Shown here: positions 16,518 to 25,563 of the stretch, piece after piece
How positions within the stretch are numbered: the first letter of the stretch is position 1
How the letters are laid out: the number at the start of each line of letters is the position of its first letter
From: Bacteroidales bacterium
GTDB lineage: Bacteria > Bacteroidota > Bacteroidia > Bacteroidales > F082
Direction: 5' to 3'
NCBI GenBank assembly: GCA_024709145.1
Contig: JANJXG010000035.1
Coordinates: forward strand, 1 to 64,000
DNA length: 64,000 bases
Program-made: the position numbers and the translations under genes
The notes under the pieces: model-generated
What the model was told of the DNA's origin: nothing
The model's database searches: none
What the model saw: only the letters and a program-made list of their open reading frames with translations

Positions 16518-17702
16518 TTACCCCTTATAGGCCGGAATACCGGTAATTTCATGACCTGTGATTAATAAATGGACATCATGTGTGCCCTCATAGGTGATCA
16601 CTGATTCGAGGTTCATCATGTGACGCATCATTGGGAAATCATTTGTAATACCCATTGCTCCAAGTACTTGTCTCATTTCTCTGGCTGTATTGAGAGCCAT
16701 TTCAACGTTGTTTCGTTTGGCCATTGATATCTGAGCCGGCGTAGCCCTGCCTTCATTTCGCAGGACACCAACACGCCAGGCGAGCAATTGTGCTTTGGTT
16801 ATCTCGGTGAGTGCTTCGGCCAGTTTCTTTTGTTGAAGCTGAAATCCACCGATTGGTTTCCCAAACTGCTGGCGTTCGAGAGCGTAGCGTAATGCAGAAT
16901 CGTAACAGTCCATGGCTGCACCAATAACACCCCAGGCGATTCCATAACGGGCAGAGCTAAGGCAACTTAATGGGCCGCGAAGTCCTTTTACTTCCGGTAG
17001 AAGGTTCTCTTTAGGTACTTTCACATTGTCGAAAACAAGTTCGCCGGTAACAGAGGCACGCAGCGACCATTTGCCGTGCGTTTCCGGAGCTGTGAAGCCG
17101 GCCATTCCTTTTTCTACAATCAACCCCCTGATTACATCGTTTTCGTCTTTTGCCCAAACTACCGCAACATCTGCAATAGAAGAATTGGTAATCCACATTT
17201 TGGCTCCGTTAAGCAGATAATGGTCGCCCATATCTTTAAATCTGGTAATCATGCTACCGGGATCCGAGCCATGATTGGGTTCGGTGAGGCCAAAGCAACC
17301 AATCAATTCACCGGTAGCCAGCTTGGGAAGAAATCTTCGTTTTTGCTCTTCGTTACCAAAAGTGTAGATAGGATACATCACGAGCGATGTTTGAACCGAT
17401 GCCATTGAACGAACACCTGAATCCCCGCGCTCAAGCTCTTGCATAATAAGACCATAGGCGATGTAATCCATTCCTGCACCCCCGTAAGTCTCAGGTATAA
17501 AGGGTCCAAAAGCACCTATTTCGCCCAATTCTTTGATAAGGTGGCGCGGAAAAACTGCCTTTTCAAAATTTTCTTCAATGGTAGGTTTAATGGAGCGATT
17601 CACCCATTCGCGCACTGCTGACCGCACAATTTTGTGTTCTTCAGTAAAAAGATCGTCAACCAGGTAATGATCCGGAGCTGTAAATTGAATTGTTGATGCC
17701 AT
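16518..17702 (-). CDS. Acyl-CoA dehydrogenase, glutaryl-CoA dehydrogenase type
   Basis: FAD-dependent oxidation of an acyl-CoA. 394 residues, full length. Several blocks are those of glutaryl-CoA dehydrogenase: GVRSMASVQTSLVMYPIY with Arg98 where the human enzyme binds the substrate's distal carboxylate, GCFGLTEPNHGSDPGSM, and YEGTHDVHLLITGHEITGI with catalytic base Glu372. It would convert glutaryl-CoA to crotonyl-CoA in lysine/tryptophan breakdown. Some Bacteroidota homologues are annotated only as acyl-CoA dehydrogenase, so substrate is probable, not certain. It is a single gene ending at a shared terminator. Confidence 0.85.
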   Translation of the reverse strand: MASTIQFTAPDHYLVDDLFTEEHKIVRSAVREWVNRSIKPTIEENFEKAVFPRHLIKELGEIGAFGPFIPETYGGAGMDYIAYGLIMQELERGDSGVRSMASVQTSLVMYPIYTFGNEEQKRRFLPKLATGELIGCFGLTEPNHGSDPGSMITRFKDMGDHYLLNGAKMWITNSSIADVAVVWAKDENDVIRGLIVEKGMAGFTAPETHGKWSLRASVTGELVFDNVKVPKENLLPEVKGLRGPLSCLSSARYGIAWGVIGAAMDCYDSALRYALERQQFGKPIGGFQLQQKKLAEALTEITKAQLLAWRVGVLRNEGRATPAQISMAKRNNVEMALNTAREMRQVLGAMGITNDFPMMRHMMNLESVITYEGTHDVHLLITGHEITGIPAYKG

Positions 17703-18051
17703 ACTATTTTGATAATTCGGTTAGAAAAAGTTTTGGCTGTAAAATTAGGGCTTTCTTTCGTTTACACTTTTGAAAGACGCCCGCTTCGCTGTTTTTTATC
17801 TCGTTTCAATCATTTACGCGGTTTTTTTTCAAACCGAAGGGCTATTTTTGCGGGACAATATTTAAATCCGCATATTCTTAATACAATGTTGACCTTCGAA
17901 GTCAGAATTTTTTTCCTCATCATGAATCAATTCCTCTTTCGGGAAGGGGAAATAAGCCCCCAAAAGCTTCGTGTTTGTTATTCTTATGTATCTGATTATG
18001 AATCTTTTTAATCATTAATACCAGCTTTTCCATACTGACTTCCTGAAAGAT
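17703..18051. other. Intergenic region between divergent genes
   Basis: No convincing gene. The plus strand carries TATTTTTG at 17843-17850, an exact -7 consensus, about 200 nt ahead of the DUF418 gene. It may give that gene a long leader or drive an unannotated short transcript. A frame of 42 codons from the ATG at 17886 has no recognisable features. Confidence 0.4.
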
Positions 18052-19230
18052 ATGATGAAAACTAATGAATTCAACCGCTTACATATTGTTGATGCATTGA
18101 GAGGTTTCGCTCTGATTTCGATCATGTTACTGCACAACATCGAGCATTTTGATTTTTATTACCACCCCCCCGGTCAACCTGATTGGCTCAATAGTCTGGA
18201 TAAAATGATTTGGGAAGGACTATTTTTTCTTTTTGCGGGTAAATCTTATGCCATTTTCGCTTTGCTCTTCGGGCTTACCTTTCATTTACAGTGGCAAAGA
18301 CAACTTAGGGCAGGTAAAGATTTTAGCATCAGATTTCTGTGGAGGATGCTGTTGCTGCTTTGCTTTGGATTTGTTAACGCTGCGTTTTATCAAGGTGACA
18401 TATTAATGATGTATGCCCTGCTGGGAATCGTCATGATTCCTTTTGCCCGACTCAATGACAGGATAGTGTTTGTGACTGCTTTATTGCTGTTGCTTCAACC
18501 GTTCGAATGGATAGCTTTATTTCAAGCTTCCAACGAATCGGATGGGGCATTGGCCGATCCTGCTTCCTGGGCTTATTTTGGCCAAATGAGTGGGTATATA
18601 CCGAAGCAGTCGATGATTGACACAATAGTTGGAAATCTTACCAATGGCAGGCTTGCAGTGACCTTGTGGAATTGGGAAAATGGCCGTGTTGTCCAAACTT
18701 TTTCCCTGTTTTTGTTTGGCATGCTTGCAGGCAGGAGGCAGTTGTTTGAAATAACAGAATCATCAATGCGATTCTGGATCAGAACTTTGCTTGGAAGCAT
18801 CGTATTTTTTCTACCATTGTATTACCTTAAAGTTACTATTCCCACAGCTGAAATATCAGAGGCTATGCGCCGTCCATTTGAATCAATTGTCAGTTCGTGG
18901 GCCAACATCACCTTTATGGCAGTCGCTGCGGCGAGCTTTGTTTTACTTTTCAGGAACAGAAAAAGAGGCAAATCGCTGTTTATATTTAAGCCCTTAGGAA
19001 GGATGAGCCTTACAAACTATATCCTACAGTCGGTTGTTGGCTCTTTCCTTTATTATGGCTATGGTTTGGCGCTCTACCAATACACAGGCGCAAGCATCAG
19101 CTTACTGATTGGCATCGCGCTGGCAACAATGCAAACTGTTTTCAGCCGGTGGTGGATGCAAAACCATGCCCAGGGTCCTTTGGAAATCCTATGGCATAAA
19201 GCCACCTGGCTTAGCTTTCGGAAGGATTAA
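18052..19230 (+). CDS. DUF418-family polytopic membrane protein
   Basis: 392 residues with about 8-10 membrane helices. The N-terminus, RLHIVDALRGFALISIMLLHNIEHF, is the family hallmark (DALRGFAL.GI...N). The C-terminal DUF418 block is present: KPLGRMSLTNYILQS, a glycine-rich helix, and FSRWWMQNHAQGPLEILWHKATW. The family resembles acyltransferase-3 and YeiB proteins and has no proven role; transport or modification of surface compounds has been suggested. ATG 18052 or 18055 are both possible. It converges on the ammonium transporter gene with 17 nt between stops and no evident terminator. Confidence 0.85.
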   Translation: MMKTNEFNRLHIVDALRGFALISIMLLHNIEHFDFYYHPPGQPDWLNSLDKMIWEGLFFLFAGKSYAIFALLFGLTFHLQWQRQLRAGKDFSIRFLWRMLLLLCFGFVNAAFYQGDILMMYALLGIVMIPFARLNDRIVFVTALLLLLQPFEWIALFQASNESDGALADPASWAYFGQMSGYIPKQSMIDTIVGNLTNGRLAVTLWNWENGRVVQTFSLFLFGMLAGRRQLFEITESSMRFWIRTLLGSIVFFLPLYYLKVTIPTAEISEAMRRPFESIVSSWANITFMAVAAASFVLLFRNRKRGKSLFIFKPLGRMSLTNYILQSVVGSFLYYGYGLALYQYTGASISLLIGIALATMQTVFSRWWMQNHAQGPLEILWHKATWLSFRKD

Positions 19231-19247
19231 ATCATGAAGCGAAATGA

Positions 19248-20582
19248 CTATTTATCACGCAGAATTTCATAGCTGGCATCGGAGTACATGGTTTCGTCAT
19301 GCTGACTCAAATCAAGTCCGATGGCTTCCTGATCCTCAGTAACACGCATTGGAACAAGCATATCCGTTAGTTTATACAATAGCCAGGAACCTCCGAAAGT
19401 GAATGCTCCAACAATCACAAGGGCAAGAAGATGATAGAGGAGGGTGTGTGTTTCGCCATGAATCAGTCCCACCTCTTTGGCAAAAACTGCCGTAAGAATC
19501 ATCCCGGTGATGCCTCCCATTCCATGAGCCGGAAAAACATCAAGCGTATCATCAATATTTGTTTTGCTTTTCATGCTGATGGCTACATTGCTGATAATAG
19601 CTGCCAGCACACCGATGAGAATGCTTGCTCCAACATCAACAAAACCAGCTGCGGGAGTGATGGCAACCAATCCAACCACAGCACCGATGGATGCTCCCAT
19701 CGCTGAGGGTTTTCTACCCATTGCCCCGTCGAAAAATACCCAGGCAAGCATGGCAGCTGCCGAAGCTGTATTGGTATTAAGAAAAGCCAATACTGCCTGA
19801 GCATTAGCAGCAAGCGCCGAGCCTGCATTAAATCCAAACCAGCCAAACCAAAGCATCCCGGTTCCCAGTAACACATAGGTTACCCTCGCTGGCCGGTGAT
19901 GGCCGGCATCTTTGCGCTTTCCCAGAAAAAGGGCACCTGCCAAAGCAGCGAAACCGGCTGACATATGAACGACTGTGCCGCCAGCGAAATCAAGTACACC
20001 CCAATTTCGCAACAAGCCATTCGGATGCCAGGTCATGTGTGCCAGTGGGGCATAAATCAACAGGCTGAAAAGACTGATAAATACAAGGTAACCAGAGAAG
20101 CGAATCCTGCCAGCAAAAGAACCTGTAATAAGTGCCGGCGTAATGATGGCAAATTTCAACTGAAAAAGCGCAAACAACGCAAGGGGAATGGTGGGCGACA
20201 ATGCAGGATCAGGGCTGCCTCCCACACCCCTGAACATAAAGAAAGTGAGCGGGTTGCCAACGATCCCGCTTCCCGGGCCGCCTATGCTATCGCCAAAGCT
20301 CAGGCTGAAACCTGCAATTACCCAAAGAACACTGATTACACCCATCGCAATAAAACTTTGCAACATGGTGGATATCACGCTTTTCTTATCCATCATTCCA
20401 CCATAAAAAAACGACAATCCCGGCGTCATCAGCAAGACCAGGGCTGTTGCTGTCAGCATCCAAGCGATATCCGCAGCAATTAATGCTTCATCAGCTGCAA
20501 AAATTGCTTCTGAAGGGACAAGAATACCAGCCAATGCAATCAGGATAAAAAGAATCAAAATAATAAGGTAGTTTTTTTTCAT
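19248..20582 (-). CDS. amt: Ammonium transporter (Amt/MEP/Rh family)
   Basis: Trimeric inner-membrane channel for ammonium uptake; 444 residues from the ATG at 20582. That start gives the signal-like MKKNYLIILILFILIALAG, and a -7 box at 20627-20634 places transcription start after the longer in-frame start at 20669. Eleven membrane helices follow. The family's pore histidines are present in GGTVVHMSAGFAAL and VFPAHGMGGITGM. FFYGGMMDKKSVISTMLQ is the conserved segment after the first helices. No glnB/glnK gene is adjacent, which is unusual because amt is commonly paired with a PII gene. The leader carries a hairpin and the far upstream region an inverted repeat. Confidence 0.93.
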   Translation of the reverse strand: MKKNYLIILILFILIALAGILVPSEAIFAADEALIAADIAWMLTATALVLLMTPGLSFFYGGMMDKKSVISTMLQSFIAMGVISVLWVIAGFSLSFGDSIGGPGSGIVGNPLTFFMFRGVGGSPDPALSPTIPLALFALFQLKFAIITPALITGSFAGRIRFSGYLVFISLFSLLIYAPLAHMTWHPNGLLRNWGVLDFAGGTVVHMSAGFAALAGALFLGKRKDAGHHRPARVTYVLLGTGMLWFGWFGFNAGSALAANAQAVLAFLNTNTASAAAMLAWVFFDGAMGRKPSAMGASIGAVVGLVAITPAAGFVDVGASILIGVLAAIISNVAISMKSKTNIDDTLDVFPAHGMGGITGMILTAVFAKEVGLIHGETHTLLYHLLALVIVGAFTFGGSWLLYKLTDMLVPMRVTEDQEAIGLDLSQHDETMYSDASYEILRDK

Positions 20583-20597
20583 GATTTCGTTGTTTTG

Positions 20598-20614
20598 AGC
20601 CCTGGTTAAGGGCT
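20598..20614 (-). promoter_or_regulatory. Leader hairpin upstream of amt
   Basis: Perfect 6-bp inverted repeat AGCCCT (20598-20603) and AGGGCT (20609-20614) with a 5-nt loop, between the predicted transcription start and the ATG at 20582. It could limit ribosome access or stabilise the mRNA 5' end. Confidence 0.4.
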
Positions 20615-20626
20615 GTTTGCTAGTCG

Positions 20627-20634
20627 CAAATGTA
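20627..20634 (-). promoter_or_regulatory. -7 box (TACATTTG) for amt
   Basis: Exact TAnnTTTG on the minus strand, 44 nt before the ATG at 20582. It excludes the longer reading of amt starting at 20669. Confidence 0.5.
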
Positions 20635-20793
20635 TTCGAAATCATTTCGCTGGTATTCCCTGCTTTCAAGGCTGAATCAGAAGGCTGAACAGCTAGTTAT
20701 TTGCAAATAACTATAAATGAAATACTTATTCTTAATACTGTTATAAGTTCTGAGTTCAAATCCATCCCAGCGCCTTAAAAATAAATTCCGCAA

Positions 20794-20830
20794 TGCGTTT
20801 CGGAAAAGTAATCAGGCACTTTCCAACGCA
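20794..20830. promoter_or_regulatory. Imperfect inverted repeat, candidate operator upstream of amt
   Basis: TGCGTT (20794-20799) pairs with AACGCA (20825-20830), and GGAAAAGT (20802-20809) pairs with ACTTTCC (20818-20824) with one bulged A. An 8-nt centre and a 2-nt bulge complete it. The right arm, read on the minus strand, is TGCGTTGGAAAGTGC, nearly identical to a sequence in the promoter of the sigma-54 regulator (13511-13525). Confidence 0.45.
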
Positions 20831-20929
20831 AATTGATCCAAATTATAATCCGGTAAACGGGTGTTTTCAAAATGGACAGATATACTGCTAAGGTTTTGCA
20901 TCTTATTTAAACCAATAATTGTATCTGAC

Positions 20930-20971
20930 AAAAAAACGCAACGAAACCTTCATATCAGCTTCATTGCGTTT
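20930..20971 (-). terminator. Terminator of the aldo/keto reductase gene
   Basis: On the minus strand AAACGCAA (20971-20964) pairs with TTGCGTTT (20941-20934) across a 22-nt partly self-complementary loop, followed by a T-run. Confidence 0.65.
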
Positions 20972-20994
20972 CAAATCAGGGATTTTATCCTTTA

Positions 20995-21990
20995 TCAGGG
21001 CCGCCAGTCCTGAGGACCACGTGGCGCATTCATCAATATATTTTCGATTTTTCGCATGACATCCGGGCTTAGCCTGTCGATCATGGAGAGGGACTGCATG
21101 TTTTCATCTATTTGAGAAGCCTTTGTGGCCCCTGTAATCACAGTGCTGACATGTGGATTTTTTAAGCACCATGCCAACGAAAATTGTGCAAGGGTCATAT
21201 CCAGTTCAAGTGCAATATTTTGCAAATCAGATGCTTTCCGGAGTTTTTCTCTGCCTTCGGAGGTTTCAAGGCGTTTTTTCAACCACTCATTTTCTTTGAG
21301 GCTGAGCCTGCTTCCTTCCGGGATTCCGGCAGCATATTTATTGGTAAGAATTCCGCTGGCCAGGGGACTCCAGATAGTCGTGCCAAGTCCAAACTCCTCA
21401 TAAAGCGGTAAATAGTCCATCTCAACCTTTTGTCTGTTAAACATATTGTATTCTGGTTGCTCCATGAGTGGTGGAATGAGATGTTCACGGCGGGCAAAAT
21501 CATAGGCCGCTTTGATCATTGAAGCAGGCCATTCGCTAGTCCCCCAGTAAAAGGCCTTGCCTTGATTGAGAATGTGGTTCATAGCCCAAACAGTTTCCTC
21601 AACAGGTGTATGAATATCGGGCCGATGACAGAAAATAAGGTCAACATATTCAAGATCAAGTCTTTTAAGAGCCGCATGGGTGCCTTCGATGATGTGTTTG
21701 CGTGAAAGTCCGTTATCATTCGGACCATTACCACCCCAAAAAATCTTCGTTGAGATAACGTAATCAGAACGTTTCCAGCCTGCACGTTTCAGGGCTTTTC
21801 CCATGATGATTTCGGAAGCTCCGTTGGCATACACTTCTGCATTGTCAAAAAAGTTTACACCGCTTTCCCATGCCTTGATCATCAGCTGGTAAGCAAGGTC
21901 TTCATCCACATTGAGGGCAAAAGTTGTCCAGGATCCAAAAGAAAGTGCTGACACTTTTAAACCCGATTTTCCAAGATGTCTATATTCCAT
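20995..21990 (-). CDS. Aldo/keto reductase, potassium-channel beta-subunit type
   Basis: 331-residue NADP(H)-dependent TIM-barrel oxidoreductase. The catalytic tetrad can be placed: Asp in NFFDNAEVYANGASE, Tyr in the same segment, Lys in DYVISTKIFWGG and His in YVDLIFCHRPD. The MEYRHLGKSGLKVSALSFGSW start, the GSWTTF segment and TWSPLASG-like IWSPLASGILTNKY are typical of the AKR6/YghZ-KCNAB branch. The substrate is unknown. It has its own -7 box (22023-22030) and terminator, so it is monocistronic. Confidence 0.88.
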   Translation of the reverse strand: MEYRHLGKSGLKVSALSFGSWTTFALNVDEDLAYQLMIKAWESGVNFFDNAEVYANGASEIIMGKALKRAGWKRSDYVISTKIFWGGNGPNDNGLSRKHIIEGTHAALKRLDLEYVDLIFCHRPDIHTPVEETVWAMNHILNQGKAFYWGTSEWPASMIKAAYDFARREHLIPPLMEQPEYNMFNRQKVEMDYLPLYEEFGLGTTIWSPLASGILTNKYAAGIPEGSRLSLKENEWLKKRLETSEGREKLRKASDLQNIALELDMTLAQFSLAWCLKNPHVSTVITGATKASQIDENMQSLSMIDRLSPDVMRKIENILMNAPRGPQDWRP

Positions 21991-22022
21991 GTTGTTGGTA
22001 TTTGAGTTTGTATTGTATCAGA

Positions 22023-22030
22023 CAAAAATA
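22023..22030 (-). promoter_or_regulatory. -7 box (TATTTTTG) for the aldo/keto reductase
   Basis: Exact consensus on the minus strand, 32 nt before the ATG at 21990. A TTG at 22056-22054 gives a slightly long 23-nt spacing. Confidence 0.45.
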
Positions 22031-22476
22031 CGTTTATTACGGCATGTATTCCACAACATAGAACAGCAAATAGTATTTCCTCAACTTGAGGTGAATTGAA
22101 TCCAAGACCATACCTCTGATTTTCAACCGTTCATCTTAGCTTTTTTTATAATGTATCTAGCAATGGCGACCCTTCGAGATCAGTCTCTTTAAAGATTCGT
22201 TCAAAACAGATGTTGCAAACAACAGTTGAAAACACAAAATCTGCGATTAGTTAATTGAAGGAGCTGAAATAATTGCAATTATAATGAGTTGAAAAATGTT
22301 TTCTTTGAGTGCTAATCTGCAATCTATCAGCTATTTAATTCAGAGTCTGATGTTACAATCTTGCGGATCGGATCAAAAGTTTAAAATATACCGGTTGTAG
22401 TAAATAAAAAATCAAGTTTTTTTCAAAAAACTGTTGTGAAATAACTAACTTGCAGGTTTAATTATGAAATGCATCC
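22031..22476. other. Long AT-rich intergenic region upstream of the six-gene operon
   Basis: No gene seen. Just before the operon there is an A/T palindrome, AGTTTTTTT-C-AAAAAACT (about 22415-22432), and a poor -7-like TAACTTGC (22446-22453). No full consensus promoter is visible for this large operon, which may mean regulated or alternative-sigma transcription. Confidence 0.4.
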
Positions 22477-25400
22477 ATGTCAGAGCATACTTTTCATACA
22501 AATCCTTTTCCTGGAATCAGAAGCTACGAAACCGCAGAAAGCCAGTATTTTTTCGGAAGGGAAAAACAGGTTGCTGAACTCATAGAAAAGCTCAGGCAAA
22601 CACGTTTCCTTGCGATAGTTGGCTCCTCGGGATGTGGCAAATCCTCGCTGATCAAAGCAGGACTCATACCAGAGCTTTTCAAGGTCGGCAACGAAAATCA
22701 ATCATGGAAATTATTCAGTTTCCGACCCGGCGACGATCCATTAACCAACCTGAGTGCCGCACTCGCGGGCCAGCGCTTCCAACGCGATGCCATTCTGCAG
22801 CAGCTTGGCTCAAATTCGTTGGGTATCGTAGAAGTGCTTCAAAATCAGCTGGATGACACGAGTCATGCCTTGCTTTATGTCGATCAGTTTGAAGAATTGT
22901 TTCGCTACAAGCGCGTTGGAAATCACGAAACCGCTTCTTCAGAGGCAGATCATTTTATCGATCTGCTGCTTTCTGCGGTTAAGCAGAACAAGCTCAATTT
23001 GTTTGTTGTTGTTTCAATGAGAACTGATTTCCTCGACGACTGCACACAATACCGGGGGTTGAGCGAAATAATCAATCAAGGCTATTACCTTGTTCCTAGG
23101 ATGGTGGAATCCGAACGTAGGCTTGCAATCACAGGGCCGGTAAAGGTTGAAGGTGCAGAAATTTCAACTGAATTAGTCGAAAGACTTGTAAAGGATCTGG
23201 GGGATGATCCTGACCAATTGCCCATTCTTCAACATGCCATGATGCGCACCTGGGATCACTGGAACATTCACCGAGTTTCCAATGAACCAATAGATATTGT
23301 TCATTATGAATCTATTGGAACGATGTCAGATGCACTCTCCATTCACCTTGAAGAAATTTATAATGGGTTGACAGATGAAAAAAGTAAATTTTATACCGAA
23401 AAAATATTCAAGGCACTCACCGACCTGAGTACAGAGAACCGTGGTACGCGCAGACCATGTAGTTTGGGAGAGATTTGCACACTCACCGATGCAAGAGAAG
23501 AGGAAATCATTCGTGTGATCGATCAATTTCGCAGTCCGGGCTGTGCCTTTTTAATGCCATCAGCACAACATGCCATTAGCACCGAAACCACCATCGACAT
23601 TAGTCATGAGAGTATCATGCGTGTATGGCGGAGGCTGAAAAGGTGGGTGGAGGAGGAAGGTGAGTCGGCACAGCTTTACCTTCGGCTATCCAAATCGGCA
23701 GCATTGTATCAGGAAGGAAAAACAGGGCTTTGGGTTAATCCGGAGCTTCAGTTGGCCCTCCAGTGGAAATCCTTGGTTAAGCCAAATATTACCTGGGCTT
23801 CGCGCTACGATGCTGCGTTTGAAAGGGCCCTCAATTTCCTTGAATACAGCAAACTTCAACACGAAAAAGAAATTACCCGCAAGGAAAATATACAAAAACG
23901 TAACTTGCGGCGGGCCAGAAATTCAGCCATTGTACTGGGTCTTGCCTCCTTGATTTCGATTCTTTTCCTTGTGATCTCGCTCAATCTCAGGTTTAAGGCT
24001 GAAGCAAGTCAGAGAGAAGCACTTGAAAAAGAGAAACTGGCGGTCGCAGAACGAAAGAAAACTGAAGAACAACGCCGTGAAGCTATCATCCAAAAGCGTA
24101 TTTCGGATCAACAGCAGCAAATTGCCGAACAGCAGGAAATTATCGCAGAGCAGCAGAGACAATACGCAGTTAAACAACAGTTGATCGCGCAGCAACAAAC
24201 CTCCGTTGCCGTCCAGCAGCGTAAGCAAGCTGATGAAGCCCGCCATGAAGCATTGGCAGCCCGCGATGAAGCCAACGATCAACGAAAACAAGCACTCACG
24301 CAAAAGCAAATAGCCGATTCTGAACGCGAAAAAGCTGAAGAATCGGAGCGTATTGCACAGCGGCTGAGATTGATGGCAATCGCTAATTCAATGGCCATAC
24401 AGGCCCTTCAATTGCATGCCACTTCTGTTGATGCTTTGCCTCCATTGTATGCGTTGACAGCCTATCAATTGCATCACAACAATGGTGGCAGCGACGGAGA
24501 CCCAACCCTATATGCTGCTTTGTCAGCAGTTTCAAACGACCCGTTGACACTCCGCGGTCATCAGGATGCTGTGAGGGCTATCGAGGTTACTGCGGATGGT
24601 AAATGGTTGTTCTCGTGCGGGGATGATCAGCAGCTTATCCGCTGGGATTTGTCAAATCCGGAGCAAACACCCGTTTTTGCCAGCTTGCCCAAAGAATACC
24701 GGAGTCATTTCCGGTCGCTGATGTTGACTGCTGACGGACAATGGATTGTTGCCGGCACCGTGACCGGAAAACTGATTGTTTGGCCGGTCGGACGTTTTCC
24801 CAACGATTTTCAACAGTTGGACGGGCACGAATCAATTGTAAGCAGTTTATCAGCCCATCCGGGCGAAAAGGTTTTTTACTCCTGCGGCTCAGATGGAAAA
24901 GTATTAAAATGGCGATACTCCAACAACCAGTTCAGCCATGATGTACTGGATCAACAGAATGAAGCCATCTTGTGCGCCGATGTTAACGATGCCGGGACAG
25001 AGCTTGTTTATGCAGGCAAGTCAGGCAAGGTGTGGGTGAAGGCGATTGAAGCAGAACCCACCGGATCGCGCACTCTTACAGTGCTGAAAAGTCCCGCCTT
25101 TTCAGTTAAATATCAACCGCATACGAGCAATCTCGTATTTGGATGCCAGGATGGGTCTTTGCAAGCTGTTCAAGTTGGCAACAATGGTGAGAATTGGCTG
25201 CCGGTCATTAACGGCCGTCATTTGTCAGCCATTAACGCACTCGCCTTCAGCCCTGACGCCTCCAAACTGGCTTCAGCATCATTTGACTGGACTATCCGCT
25301 TTTCTGTTTTTCCTTTTACAGAGGAAAATCCAGTGACCATAAACAGCCATGATTTCTGGATATATGACTTGATTTTCACACCTGATGGCAACAAGATTAT

Positions 25401-25563
25401 TTCCTGCAGTGCCGACAAAACAATTCGCATTTTTTCTGCATCTGAAGCGCAAATGGTTCATAAAGTTTTTCCAATTATTCAACGAAACATGACCCTTGCT
25501 GAGTGGAAAAAGCTTGTAGGTGAAGATGTGCCTTATCAAAAAACGATCAATTCGCTCCCATGA
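22477..25563 (+). CDS. nSTAND1 NTPase with transmembrane helix, coiled coil and WD40 propeller
   Basis: 1,028 residues. Residues 8-30 hold the nSTAND1 lead-in NPFPGIRSYETAESQYFFGR. Walker A is VGSSGCGKSS (48-57) and Walker B is ALLYVDQFEELF (131-142). A helical region follows to about 470, then one transmembrane helix (about 484-504), a Gln/Glu/Lys-rich coiled coil (about 506-640) and WD40 repeats (about 690-1000). It ends with RNMTLAEWKKLVGEDVPYQKT, the tail common to WD40-STAND proteins. STAND proteins are NTP-driven switches that oligomerise on sensing a signal. With one membrane helix between NTPase and propeller, the propeller may be periplasmic and the NTPase cytoplasmic. Its TGA overlaps the ATG of the TonB-dependent receptor (ATGA), so translation is coupled. 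The signal and output are unknown. Confidence 0.9.
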   Translation: MSEHTFHTNPFPGIRSYETAESQYFFGREKQVAELIEKLRQTRFLAIVGSSGCGKSSLIKAGLIPELFKVGNENQSWKLFSFRPGDDPLTNLSAALAGQRFQRDAILQQLGSNSLGIVEVLQNQLDDTSHALLYVDQFEELFRYKRVGNHETASSEADHFIDLLLSAVKQNKLNLFVVVSMRTDFLDDCTQYRGLSEIINQGYYLVPRMVESERRLAITGPVKVEGAEISTELVERLVKDLGDDPDQLPILQHAMMRTWDHWNIHRVSNEPIDIVHYESIGTMSDALSIHLEEIYNGLTDEKSKFYTEKIFKALTDLSTENRGTRRPCSLGEICTLTDAREEEIIRVIDQFRSPGCAFLMPSAQHAISTETTIDISHESIMRVWRRLKRWVEEEGESAQLYLRLSKSAALYQEGKTGLWVNPELQLALQWKSLVKPNITWASRYDAAFERALNFLEYSKLQHEKEITRKENIQKRNLRRARNSAIVLGLASLISILFLVISLNLRFKAEASQREALEKEKLAVAERKKTEEQRREAIIQKRISDQQQQIAEQQEIIAEQQRQYAVKQQLIAQQQTSVAVQQRKQADEARHEALAARDEANDQRKQALTQKQIADSEREKAEESERIAQRLRLMAIANSMAIQALQLHATSVDALPPLYALTAYQLHHNNGGSDGDPTLYAALSAVSNDPLTLRGHQDAVRAIEVTADGKWLFSCGDDQQLIRWDLSNPEQTPVFASLPKEYRSHFRSLMLTADGQWIVAGTVTGKLIVWPVGRFPNDFQQLDGHESIVSSLSAHPGEKVFYSCGSDGKVLKWRYSNNQFSHDVLDQQNEAILCADVNDAGTELVYAGKSGKVWVKAIEAEPTGSRTLTVLKSPAFSVKYQPHTSNLVFGCQDGSLQAVQVGNNGENWLPVINGRHLSAINALAFSPDASKLASASFDWTIRFSVFPFTEENPVTINSHDFWIYDLIFTPDGNKIISCSADKTIRIFSASEAQMVHKVFPIIQRNMTLAEWKKLVGEDVPYQKTINSLP

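Noticed and set aside
17709-18011. 100-codon open frame on the plus strand in the gap before the DUF418 gene
   Set aside because: No recognisable motif, and most of it lies upstream of the only -7 box in the gap.
19965-20483. 172-codon open frame on the plus strand within amt
   Set aside because: Very basic, low-complexity translation opposite the membrane helices of amt; a shadow.
20816-20834. Sigma-54 (-24/-12) promoter upstream of amt
   Set aside because: The GG and GC elements are 13 nt apart, not 12, and lie on the wrong strand for amt.
24040-24350. Apparent repeat array (many CAG/CAA-rich units)
   Set aside because: These are codons of the Gln/Glu-rich coiled coil in the STAND protein. 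There are no spacers or identical direct repeats, so it is not CRISPR or a microsatellite of note.
22477-25563. Antiphage (Avs-like) STAND defence gene
   Set aside because: The transmembrane helix, WD40 tail and coupling to a TonB receptor do not fit known defence STAND proteins, and no other defence genes are adjacent.
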